NCBI GenBank assembly: GCA_900553295.1
Contig: USCR01000112.1
Coordinates: forward strand, 1-8,034
DNA: 8,034 bases
From: an uncultured Eubacteriales bacterium
GTDB taxonomy: Bacteria > Bacillota > Clostridia > Christensenellales > Aristaeellaceae
Direction of reading: 5' to 3'
Part shown: piece after piece, positions 1-5,556 of the stretch
How the letters are laid out: each line of letters begins with the position of its first letter
Numbering within the stretch: position 1 is the stretch's first letter
The notes under the pieces: model-generated
Database searches by the model: none
Told to the model about the DNA's origin: nothing
The model's input: the letters and a program-made list of their open reading frames with translations, nothing else
Position numbers and translations under genes: made by a program

Positions 1-35
1 AATGTACGTGCTACATTTTTCTGTATACCCAAAAC

Positions 36-49
36 TGTAAGCGCTTTCA
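36..49 (+). promoter_or_regulatory. cre box (CcpA-type operator) upstream of kduI
   Basis: TGTAAGCGCTTTCA fits the Gram-positive catabolite responsive element consensus TGWAARCGYTWNCW at every position. It lies just upstream of the kduI ribosome binding site (56-64). A possible -10 element, TGTATA, lies at 22-27; its -35 would fall off the left edge. If that -10 is real, the box sits just after the transcription start, where CcpA would block initiation or elongation. A local LacI-family uronate regulator could use a similar CG-centred palindrome, so the protein that binds is inferred. Confidence 0.75.
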
Positions 50-71
50 AAACGCAAAGGAGGGTTTTTCC

Positions 72-902
72 ATGGAGCTTCGTACGGCGTCCTCTCCCCG
101 GGACGTAAAGACCTACGATACCGCCCGGCTACGGGAGGAATTCCTGATCCAGGACCTGTTCCGGCCCGACGAGGTCAAAATGGTGTACAGCCACATTGAC
201 CGCATCATCACCGGCGCGGCCATGCCTGTCAACAAGGCCCTGACCCTGGCGGCAGGGGAAGAGCTGCGGGCGGAATACTTCCTGCAACGGCGGGAGATGG
301 GCATCATCAATATCGGCGGCGAGGGCAAGGTCACCGTGGATGGCACGGTGTATACCCTGCGGCACCGGGATGGCATTTATGTGGGCCGCGGCTGCAAGGA
401 CGTGGTGATGGAGAGCGTGGACAGCGCCAAGCCGGCCAAGTTCTACTTCAACAGCACCCCGGCCCATAAGGCGTACCCCACGGTGTACATCCGCCCCGAG
501 GACTGCGTGAACGTGGAGCTGGGCAGCCTGGAGCAGAGCAACCACCGCAACATCTGCAAGTACATCCTGCCCGGCCAGGTGGAGAGCTGCCAGCTGGTCA
601 TGGGCATGACCACCCTGCGGCCCGGCAGCGTGTGGAACACCATGCCCTGCCATACCCATGACCGCCGCATGGAGGTGTACCTGTATTTTGACCTGCCGGA
701 GGACGCCTTTGTGATGCACTACATGGGCGAGCCCACGGAGACCCGCCACATTGTGGTACGCAACGAGGAAGCGGTGATCTCCCCCTCCTGGAGCATTCAC
801 AGCGGGTCCGGCACCCAGGCGTATACCTTCATCTGGGGCATGGCCGGCGAGAATCAGGACTTTGACGACATGGACGGCTGCGCCATGACGGACCTCAAGT
901 AA
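72..902 (+). CDS. kduI: 5-keto-4-deoxyuronate isomerase (KduI)
   Basis: KduI isomerises 5-keto-4-deoxyuronate (DKI), formed from the unsaturated uronates released by pectin or glycosaminoglycan lyases, to 2,5-diketo-3-deoxygluconate (DKII) in the cytoplasm. The product is 276 residues, close to the 278 of the E. coli enzyme, and the two cupin halves appear complete. The zinc ligands of the family are visible: His194 and His196 in PCHTHDRRMEVYLYF, Glu201 in the same stretch, and His243 in SPSWSIHSG. These are offset by two from the E. coli residues His196, His198, Glu203 and His245 as I recall them. The ATG at 72 follows AAAGGAGGG (56-64) with a 7-nt gap. The next gene starts 40 nt downstream with no terminator between, so the two form an operon. 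The cre box upstream suggests catabolite repression. Antisense ORFs over this gene are GC-driven shadows. Confidence 0.96.
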   Translation: MELRTASSPRDVKTYDTARLREEFLIQDLFRPDEVKMVYSHIDRIITGAAMPVNKALTLAAGEELRAEYFLQRREMGIINIGGEGKVTVDGTVYTLRHRDGIYVGRGCKDVVMESVDSAKPAKFYFNSTPAHKAYPTVYIRPEDCVNVELGSLEQSNHRNICKYILPGQVESCQLVMGMTTLRPGSVWNTMPCHTHDRRMEVYLYFDLPEDAFVMHYMGEPTETRHIVVRNEEAVISPSWSIHSGSGTQAYTFIWGMAGENQDFDDMDGCAMTDLK

Positions 903-942
903 GCGGTAAATCAACGCGCACAGTAAGAAAGGAGTATTGCAC

Positions 943-1743
943 ATGAACGTTATGGATTCTTTCTCCCTGAAGGGTAAGGTAGCCCTGATCACCGGCGCCA
1001 GCTATGGCATCGGCTTTGCCATCGCCTGCGCCATGAGCGAGGCGGGCGCTACCATCGTGTTCAACGACATCAAGCAGGAGCTGGTGGACAAGGGCCTGGC
1101 TTCCTATGCGGAGAAGGGCATCAAGGCCCATGGCTATGTGTGTGACGTCACCGACGAGCAGGCGGTGAATGCCTTTATCGCGCAGGTGGAGCGCGAGGTG
1201 GGCGTCATCGACATTCTGGTGAACAACGCCGGCATCATCAAGCGCATCCCCATGACGGAAATGACCGCTGAGCAGTTCCGCCAGGTGATCGACGTGGACC
1301 TGAACGCCCCCTTCATCGTGTCCAAGGCCGTCATCCCCTCCATGATCAAGAAGGGCCATGGCAAGATCATCAACATCTGCTCCATGATGAGCGAGCTGGG
1401 CCGTGAGACCGTTTCCGCCTACGCGGCGGCCAAGGGCGGCCTGAAGATGCTGACCCGGAACATCTGCTCCGAGTATGGCCAGTACAACATCCAGTGCAAC
1501 GGCATTGGACCGGGCTATATTGCTACCCCCCAGACCGCCCCCCTGCGCGAAAAGCAGCCCGATGGCAGCATGCATCCCTTTGACAGCTTCATCCGCGCCA
1601 AGACCCCTGCCAACCGCTGGGGCGAGGCGGAGGACCTGGGCGCGCCGGCGGTGTTCCTGGCCAGCGACGCCAGCAACTTTGTCAACGGCCACATCCTGTA
1701 TGTGGACGGCGGCATCCTGGCCTACATCGGCAAGCAGCCCTGA
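943..1743 (+). CDS. kduD: Short-chain dehydrogenase, KduD / gluconate 5-dehydrogenase type
   Basis: This is a 266-residue classical SDR oxidoreductase. Visible elements are the nucleotide-binding TGASYGIG at 17-24, NNAG at 94-97, and the catalytic triad Ser147, Tyr160 and Lys164 (YAAAK). The C-terminal part, with PQTAPLRE and the ending VDGGILAYIGKQP, resembles the subgroup annotated as gluconate 5-dehydrogenase (Ga5DH of Streptococcus suis) more than E. coli KduD, which is shorter (about 250 residues). Next to kduI its likely job is reduction of 2,5-diketo-3-deoxygluconate (DKII) to 2-keto-3-deoxygluconate, as shown for the streptococcal DhuD enzymes of glycosaminoglycan use. Keto-gluconate reduction is the alternative. 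I chose ATG 943, 8 nt after AAAGGAG (928-934). An in-frame TTG at 937 lies too close to that site. A strong terminator follows the stop codon. Confidence 0.9.
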   Translation: MNVMDSFSLKGKVALITGASYGIGFAIACAMSEAGATIVFNDIKQELVDKGLASYAEKGIKAHGYVCDVTDEQAVNAFIAQVEREVGVIDILVNNAGIIKRIPMTEMTAEQFRQVIDVDLNAPFIVSKAVIPSMIKKGHGKIINICSMMSELGRETVSAYAAAKGGLKMLTRNICSEYGQYNIQCNGIGPGYIATPQTAPLREKQPDGSMHPFDSFIRAKTPANRWGEAEDLGAPAVFLASDASNFVNGHILYVDGGILAYIGKQP

Positions 1744-1759
1744 GCAAGGCCAAACATTG

Positions 1760-1792
1760 CGGGAAGCGGCACAATCGCCGCTTCCCGTTTTT
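1760..1792 (+). terminator. Intrinsic terminator of the kdu operon
   Basis: A perfect stem pairs GGGAAGCGGC (1761-1770) with GCCGCTTCCC (1777-1786) around a 6-nt loop. A further C1760-G1787 pair makes 11 bp. The T-run TTTTT follows immediately (1788-1792). It starts 16 nt after the dehydrogenase stop codon and separates the kdu operon from the SCIFF locus. Confidence 0.92.
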
Positions 1793-1799
1793 GTTGGCG

Positions 1800-1813
1800 C
1801 CAGGTATACCTGC
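1800..1813 (+). repeat. 14-mer containing a perfect 12-bp palindrome, copy 1
   Basis: CCAGGTATACCTGC contains the perfect palindrome CAGGTATACCTG (1801-1812). It lies between the kdu terminator and the small membrane protein gene, where that gene's promoter region should be. A 12-of-14 match occurs at 2553-2566 in the same locus. Function is unknown; a regulator operator is possible, but so is chance. Confidence 0.4.
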
Positions 1814-1866
1814 CACCGTTTTTGCATACATCATGCTGAACAAACAACAGCGGGAGGATGAAGCTT

Positions 1867-2283
1867 ATGACACAGACCCGGGCGGCGGCCCATCGGAAAC
1901 ATACCCATCGGAATACGAAAGGCGTGGGGCGCCTATTGCGGGGCTTGGGCGTCAGCATCCTGACCACGCTGGTGGGCGTAGCGCTGTTTTCCCTGCTCAT
2001 GCAGTGGGTGAAGCCCTCCGATGGCGTGATCCGCGTGTTCAATCAGGTGCTGAAGCTGCTGTCCATTGCCCTGGGCGTGTGGAGCGCCGTGGGCCGGGGC
2101 GGAGAAAAGGGCCTGATGCGCGGGGCGGCGGTGGGCCTGGGATACATGGGCCTGGGCGTGGCGCTGTACGCGATTCTTTCTGGGCAGCAGGCAGCGTTTT
2201 CTTCCTACCTGGCGGATCTGGCCATGGGCATTGCCGGAGGAGGCATTGTGGGCATGATTCTGTCGAATATTTCTGCGAAATGA
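1867..2283 (+). CDS. TIGR04086-like small membrane protein of the SCIFF locus
   Basis: This 138-residue protein has a basic N-terminus (His/Arg/Lys-rich, residues 5-25) followed by four predicted membrane helices at about 26-47, 58-76, 86-105 and 113-133. The helices are rich in Gly and Ala, and the last carries the run GIAGGGIVG. Size, topology and position match the uncharacterised TIGR04086 (YrzE-like) family, which from memory is often found beside SCIFF genes in Clostridia. No enzymatic motif is visible. I chose ATG 1867, 8 nt after GGGAGGA (1852-1858). The in-frame ATG at 1858 overlaps that site and cannot use it. The stop codon abuts the -35 element of the next gene's promoter. A role in export or immunity for the peptide is guesswork. 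No convincing promoter of its own could be placed. Confidence 0.8.
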   Translation: MTQTRAAAHRKHTHRNTKGVGRLLRGLGVSILTTLVGVALFSLLMQWVKPSDGVIRVFNQVLKLLSIALGVWSAVGRGGEKGLMRGAAVGLGYMGLGVALYAILSGQQAAFSSYLADLAMGIAGGGIVGMILSNISAK

Positions 2284-2312
2284 TTGCAAGATAGGGGGAA
2301 ACGTTGTATAAT
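2284..2312 (+). promoter_or_regulatory. Sigma-A promoter of the SCIFF precursor gene
   Basis: TTGCAA (2284-2289) and a consensus TATAAT (2307-2312) are separated by exactly 17 nt. Transcription should start near 2319, giving a leader of about 30 nt before the ATG at 2350. The -35 begins at the base after the stop codon of the membrane protein gene, so the precursor can be expressed strongly and independently. Confidence 0.85.
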
Positions 2313-2349
2313 ACACATATTCCCATATTATAAACGGAGGAATGTTCTC

Positions 2350-2547
2350 ATGAAGCATATTGAAACCATTCAAAATCCTTGCCTGGAGCAGTCCCTGGTG
2401 CACGGCGGCTGCGGCGAGTGCCAGGCTTCCTGCCAGAGCGCCTGCAAGACCAGCTGCACCGTGGCCAACCAGTCCTGCGCCAACAAGGAGAACAACGCGG
2501 TGCTGGCCGGCAACGAGGGCAAGCTGAACCGTACCTTCGGCAAGTAA
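2350..2547 (+). CDS. scfA: SCIFF ranthipeptide precursor with extended C-terminus
   Basis: This is the six-cysteine-in-forty-five (SCIFF, TIGR03973) RiPP precursor. The N-terminal MKHI and the core GCGECQASC then QSACKTSCTVANQSC are almost invariant family sequence. Core cysteines are at 21, 24, 28, 32, 36 and 43. In Clostridium thermocellum CteA, CteB forms a thioether from Cys32 to Thr37 (numbering recalled); both positions are Cys and Thr here. ATG 2350 follows CGGAGG (2335-2340) with a 9-nt gap. The in-frame extension upstream to 2284 overlaps the promoter and is rejected. Two features are odd. The peptide has 65 residues against the usual 46 or so, with an extra tail after Cys43 (ending in LNRTFGK), and a seventh cysteine lies in the leader at 11. 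Tail codons (AAC, AAG, GGC, CTG) match the surrounding genes, which argues against a read-through artefact. The peptide's role is uncertain; cell-density signalling has been proposed. Confidence 0.94.
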   Translation: MKHIETIQNPCLEQSLVHGGCGECQASCQSACKTSCTVANQSCANKENNAVLAGNEGKLNRTFGK

Positions 2548-2552
2548 GCAAC

Positions 2553-2566
2553 CCTGGTATATCTGC
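2553..2566 (+). repeat. 14-mer near-palindrome, copy 2
   Basis: CCTGGTATATCTGC matches the element at 1800-1813 at 12 of 14 positions. It begins 5 nt after the SCIFF stop codon and ends just before the intercistronic terminator. The symmetry is imperfect here. It is either the remnant of a shared operator or coincidence. Confidence 0.3.
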
Positions 2567-2570
2567 ATAG

Positions 2571-2596
2571 GGCAGGGGCGAGCTCCTGCCTTTTTT
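2571..2596 (+). terminator. Intercistronic terminator/attenuator between SCIFF and maturase genes
   Basis: GGCAGG (2571-2576) pairs with CCTGCC (2585-2590), extended inward by a G-U and a G-C pair to a CGAG tetraloop. TTTTTT (2591-2596) follows directly. The stem is short, so read-through into the maturase gene 29 nt further on is likely. It would allow more precursor than enzyme to be made from one promoter. Confidence 0.82.
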
Positions 2597-2624
2597 CATG
2601 TGAGCACGAGCGGAGGAATAGGCT

Positions 2625-3980
2625 TTGATTCATACGTTTAAGGCCGTGGGGCAACCCATGATGCTGGATGTGGGCAGCGGCGCGGTGCATGCCATTGACG
2701 AGACGGCGTACGATGTGCTGTCCCTGTGGAATGACCATACCCCGGAGGAAATCGTCCAGACCCTGTCGGACCGTTACAGCCGAGAGGAGCTGGAGGAGGT
2801 GGTGGCCGAGCTGCGCCAACTGGAGGAGTTGGGGGCCCTGAATGCTCCGGATGACTATCGGGATATTGAGCTCCAGGAGCCGGGAGTGGTGAAGGCCATG
2901 TGCCTCCACGCGGCCCACGACTGCAACCTGCGCTGCAAGTATTGCTTTGCCGCCACGGGCGATTTCTGCATGGGCGAGCGCAAGCTGCTGCCCTACGAGG
3001 TGGGCAAGGCAGCCCTGGATTGGCTGGTGGAAAAAAGCGGCAAGCGGGTGAACCTGGAGGTGGACTTCTTCGGCGGGGAGCCGCTGATGAACTTCCCTGT
3101 CATCAAGCGCCTGGTGGAATACGGCCGCAGCATTGAGAAGGAAAAGAACAAGCACTTCAAGTTTACCACCACCACCAACTGTGTGGCCATGACCGACGAG
3201 ATCATGGATTTCCTGAACAAGGAAATGGACAACGTGGTGATCTCCATGGACGGCCGGCCGGAAGTGCACGACCGCATGCGCCCCACGGTCAACGGCAAGG
3301 GCAGCTATGAGCTCATTGCCGAAAAGGCCAAGCGCTTCGCGGAAAAGCGGGGCCAGAAGCAGTACTACGTCCGCGGCACTTTCACCGGCTACAACAAGGA
3401 CTTCGGCAACGATGTGCTATTCCTGGCCGACCAGGGCTTCGAGCAGATTTCCGTGGAGCCTGTGGTCACCGACCCCAGCTGCGAGTACGCGCTCAAGGAG
3501 GAGGACCTGCCCCAGATCATGGCCGAGTATGACCGCCTGGCGCAGATCTACCTGGATCGCCGGGCCAACGGCAAGTGGTTCAACTTCTTCCACTTCATGA
3601 TTGACCTGGCGGGCGGCCCCTGCCTGCGCAAGCGCCTTACCGGCTGCGGCGCGGGCAACGAGTATGTGGCCGTCACCCCCGACGGGGATATTTATCCCTG
3701 CCACCAGTTCGTGGGCCGGGAGGGCTTCCGCATGGGCAGCGTGCTGGACGGCACCTTTGACCGGGAGATCCAGAAGAAGTTTGCGGCCAACAATGTGCTG
3801 AGCAAGGAAAAGTGCCGGGACTGCTGGGCACGCTTCTTCTGCAGCGGCGGCTGCGCGGCCAACGCCCACGCCTTCCATGGGGACATTTCCCAGCCCTACG
3901 ACCTGGAGTGCCAGATGGAGCGCAAGCGCCTGGAGTGCGCCATGGCCATCTATGCCAAGGAGCACGGGAAAACCAAATAA
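2625..3980 (+). CDS. scfB: SCIFF radical SAM thioether maturase (RRE-rSAM-SPASM)
   Basis: The enzyme installs Cys-derived thioether cross-links in the SCIFF precursor using S-adenosylmethionine. It has 451 residues. Residues 1-85 form the PqqD-like RiPP recognition domain that binds the leader. The radical SAM cluster motif is Cys100-x3-Cys104-x2-Cys107 (CNLRCKYC), followed by FFGGEPL. The SPASM domain carries Cys341-x12-Gly354-x4-Cys359, then Cys397-x2-Cys400-x5-Cys406-x3-Cys410-x18-Cys429, the full set expected for two auxiliary iron-sulfur clusters; Cys333 lies just before it. The start is TTG 2625, 8 nt after CGGAGG (2611-2616). The first residues, IHTFKAVGQ then LDVGSGAVHAID, match the family N-terminus, so the later ATG at 2658 would cut the RRE. 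It is transcribed from the SCIFF promoter by read-through of the terminator at 2571-2596; no separate promoter was seen. Confidence 0.96.
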   Translation: MIHTFKAVGQPMMLDVGSGAVHAIDETAYDVLSLWNDHTPEEIVQTLSDRYSREELEEVVAELRQLEELGALNAPDDYRDIELQEPGVVKAMCLHAAHDCNLRCKYCFAATGDFCMGERKLLPYEVGKAALDWLVEKSGKRVNLEVDFFGGEPLMNFPVIKRLVEYGRSIEKEKNKHFKFTTTTNCVAMTDEIMDFLNKEMDNVVISMDGRPEVHDRMRPTVNGKGSYELIAEKAKRFAEKRGQKQYYVRGTFTGYNKDFGNDVLFLADQGFEQISVEPVVTDPSCEYALKEEDLPQIMAEYDRLAQIYLDRRANGKWFNFFHFMIDLAGGPCLRKRLTGCGAGNEYVAVTPDGDIYPCHQFVGREGFRMGSVLDGTFDREIQKKFAANNVLSKEKCRDCWARFFCSGGCAANAHAFHGDISQPYDLECQMERKRLECAMAIYAKEHGKTK

Positions 3981-3992
3981 TTCCGGCGAGCG

Positions 3993-4063
3993 AAAAGCTC
4001 CCCGCTGCCTGGATGCGTCAAGGGGGAACCCCTTCAGCGTTCCGGGCAGGAGGGAGCTTTTTT
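3993..4063 (+). terminator. Long imperfect hairpin, terminator after scfB (probably bidirectional)
   Basis: AAAAGCTCCC (3993-4002) pairs with GGGAGCTTTT (4052-4061). After a 2x2 internal loop, CTGCC (4005-4009) pairs with GGCAG (4045-4049), then GGA with TCC, GCG with CGT, and AAGGGG (4020-4025) with CCCCTT (4029-4034) over a GAA loop. Six Ts (4058-4063) end the plus-strand form. On the minus strand only TTTT follows the stem, so it is a weaker terminator for the convergent TraX gene. At about 70 nt it is much larger than the other terminators in the window. Confidence 0.85.
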
Positions 4064-4096
4064 CATGGGCGGAAGCGCGGGCGGCAGGCCAGCGGG

Positions 4097-4879
4097 TTAT
4101 CCCAGCTGCTCCAGCAGCCAGAGAACCACCAGATGGGCGGGGTAAATGCCATAGCCCACCCAGGCGGGCAGGCGCAGGTCACGCTTCCAGGGGAAGACCA
4201 TTAGCGGCAGTGCCAGGATCGCCAGCGCCTGCGTTTTGAACCATGGGGACAGCAGGGTTCCTGCGGCCCCGGAGAAACGCAGCGGCAGGCCAAAGAAACT
4301 GACCACGGCGCCGCTGGTGGTTCCCCAGTAAAGGCAGAATGCCGTCATCACCGCGGCCAGTGCCGGGCGGCTTGTCCGGGCGGCGTACAGCAGTACCACC
4401 AGCAGAACCCCTCGCCAGCCATAGTCGCAGCCAAACCATATGGCCGCACACAGGCACAGGATGCAGCCCACCGCCGCGCCGGCACGCCCCAGAACGCGCA
4501 GCATCAGGCTGTCGCGCTCCCAGGACTTTTCTTCCACGGCCATCAGCGCCAGGAGCGCAAAAAACAGCGTCAGGAAAATATTGGGTTCATGCCAGGTGTG
4601 GTTCAGCGCAACCATGTACAGCGGTTGGGATACCAGACCTACCAGCAGGATGCGCAGGGCGTACCGCCAGGGATTGCGTGTATAGTGAAAGCCCACCACC
4701 ATGCACCAGGCATACAGCGGGAAGGCGATACGTCCCAAAATCCGCATTTCCGGCACCTGGGGAAAGAGCATCTTGCCCATGTGGTCAATCATCATAAAGC
4801 ACAGGGCAATCAGCTTTAGTGCGCCGGTGGCGGTATTCCCTGCCAAAGGGATGGCACGCAGGTTTCTAGGGGTGGACAT
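4097..4879 (-). CDS. TraX-family polytopic membrane protein
   Basis: This 260-residue integral membrane protein belongs by appearance to the TraX family (PF05857). The family is named after the F-plasmid protein that acetylates pilin but is widespread as chromosomal genes in Firmicutes. The diagnostic N-terminal stretch TGALKLIALCFMMIDHMGK (about residues 18-36) is present, followed by GRIAFPLYAWCMVVGF and, near the C-terminus, GYGIYPAHLVVLWLLE. Roughly eight hydrophobic segments span the protein. An acyltransferase-like role on a surface substrate is likely from the family, but the substrate is unknown. ATG 4879 lies 8 nt after CGGAGG (complement of 4888-4893). An upstream in-frame start at 4927 would add 16 residues outside that signal and is rejected. 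No conjugation genes are nearby, so a transfer role is unlikely. It converges on scfB and is divergent from the PDZ gene. Confidence 0.88.
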   Translation of the reverse strand: MSTPRNLRAIPLAGNTATGALKLIALCFMMIDHMGKMLFPQVPEMRILGRIAFPLYAWCMVVGFHYTRNPWRYALRILLVGLVSQPLYMVALNHTWHEPNIFLTLFFALLALMAVEEKSWERDSLMLRVLGRAGAAVGCILCLCAAIWFGCDYGWRGVLLVVLLYAARTSRPALAAVMTAFCLYWGTTSGAVVSFFGLPLRFSGAAGTLLSPWFKTQALAILALPLMVFPWKRDLRLPAWVGYGIYPAHLVVLWLLEQLG

Positions 4880-4988
4880 GGGGCATTCCTCCGTTTTCAC
4901 CAAATTCAAGCAGCATTCAGCACCCATTCATCCATTCTTCACTTTTTCCGATTATCCTTTTTTCATCAACAAAGAGGAGGTGATACCC

Positions 4989-5426
4989 ATGACGGATACC
5001 CACCGGGACACACAACCGGTTACGGCCATCCATCGCAAGCAATACCTGGCGTGCGTGCTGTTGGCGCTGCTGGCCTTATCCCCCATGCTGGTGCTGCCAT
5101 GGCTCAACACCTCCGTGGCCGTGAACGGTGCGGATGAGCTGGACGCCTGGCCCCAGCAGGCAGCGGCCCTGGGCCTGGTGCTGCAAAACCAGACGGAGGG
5201 TGGCCAAGGCCTCTATGTTCTGGCGGTGATGGAAAACAGCGCCGCGCAGCACATGGGACTGGAGGCGGGGGATTTGCTGCTTTCCCTGGACGGGGTTGCG
5301 TTCTCCTCCTGCGATGAGCTGGACGCGCTCCTGGCTGCCAGCCCCGCATCGGCCAGGCTGGAATTTTCTCTCCTGCGCGATAGCCAGCAGGTTACGTTGA
5401 GCTTTGTGCCCCTGGAGGGCGTATAA
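4989..5426 (+). CDS. Membrane-anchored PDZ-domain protein
   Basis: The product has 145 residues. A short polar N-terminus (1-18) is followed by one hydrophobic segment (about 19-39), either a signal anchor or an uncleaved signal, with the rest outside the membrane. Residues about 60-143 resemble a PDZ domain: GLYVLAVMENSAA, then GLEAGDLLLSLDG (90-102), then a helix and a closing strand, as in HtrA and S2P-type proteases. No protease domain is present, so it is a stand-alone adaptor. ATG 4989 follows a very strong site, GAGGAGGTG (4974-4982), with a 6-nt gap. The longer in-frame ORF from 4701 runs antisense to the TraX gene and is not used. Binding of exported protein C-termini, or input to the neighbouring two-component system, is speculation. 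The 109-bp gap shared with the TraX gene must hold its promoter, but no convincing -35/-10 pair was seen. Confidence 0.78.
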   Translation: MTDTHRDTQPVTAIHRKQYLACVLLALLALSPMLVLPWLNTSVAVNGADELDAWPQQAAALGLVLQNQTEGGQGLYVLAVMENSAAQHMGLEAGDLLLSLDGVAFSSCDELDALLAASPASARLEFSLLRDSQQVTLSFVPLEGV

Positions 5427-5457
5427 CCCTTGCACCTTGCTGAAAGGAGGTGGTAGG

Positions 5458-5508
5458 ATGCCGGTAAGGAGGCGGGAAACATTCCTGTGCTCCAGGTGCG
5501 TAAAATAA
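5458..5508 (+). CDS. Possible 16-residue peptide ORF
   Basis: The ORF encodes MPVRRRETFLCSRCVK and ends at TAA. It is preceded by AAAGGAGGTG (5443-5452), a near-perfect anti-16S match with a 5-nt gap to ATG, stronger than the site of most genes here. It starts 31 nt after the PDZ stop codon and precedes the terminator at 5557-5592, so it should be on the PDZ transcript. The peptide is basic with a CxxC pair. It matches no family I recognise. It may be a small protein, a leader peptide, or a spurious ORF after a chance purine run. Confidence 0.35.
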   Translation: MPVRRRETFLCSRCVK

Positions 5509-5556
5509 CAAACAACGCAACAACCTTCTTCATCCTTATCCTTAGCAACCCCTTTT

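Noticed and set aside
129..992. 287-residue minus-strand ORF opposite kduI
   Set aside because: Shadow of codon bias in the real gene. The translation is low-complexity (Ala/His/Val-rich), matches no family, and overlaps an unambiguous KduI.
895..1827. 310-residue minus-strand ORF opposite the dehydrogenase
   Set aside because: Same antisense artefact. It also runs through the kdu terminator, and the SDR motifs are clear on the plus strand.
2284..2349. N-terminal extension of the SCIFF precursor
   Set aside because: It overlaps the -35 and -10 elements, so it would not be on the transcript. The family N-terminus MKHI begins at 2350.
2370..3269. 299-residue minus-strand ORF across the SCIFF and maturase genes
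   Set aside because: It spans the terminator and two recognised genes in opposite sense and has no family features or ribosome site.
4097..4879. Conjugative transfer region suggested by the TraX name
   Set aside because: No relaxase, pilin, coupling protein or oriT-like sequence is present. Chromosomal TraX-family genes are common in Firmicutes.
4701..4988. N-terminal extension of the PDZ ORF
   Set aside because: It is antisense to the start of the TraX gene and lies upstream of a very strong ribosome binding site at 4974-4982.
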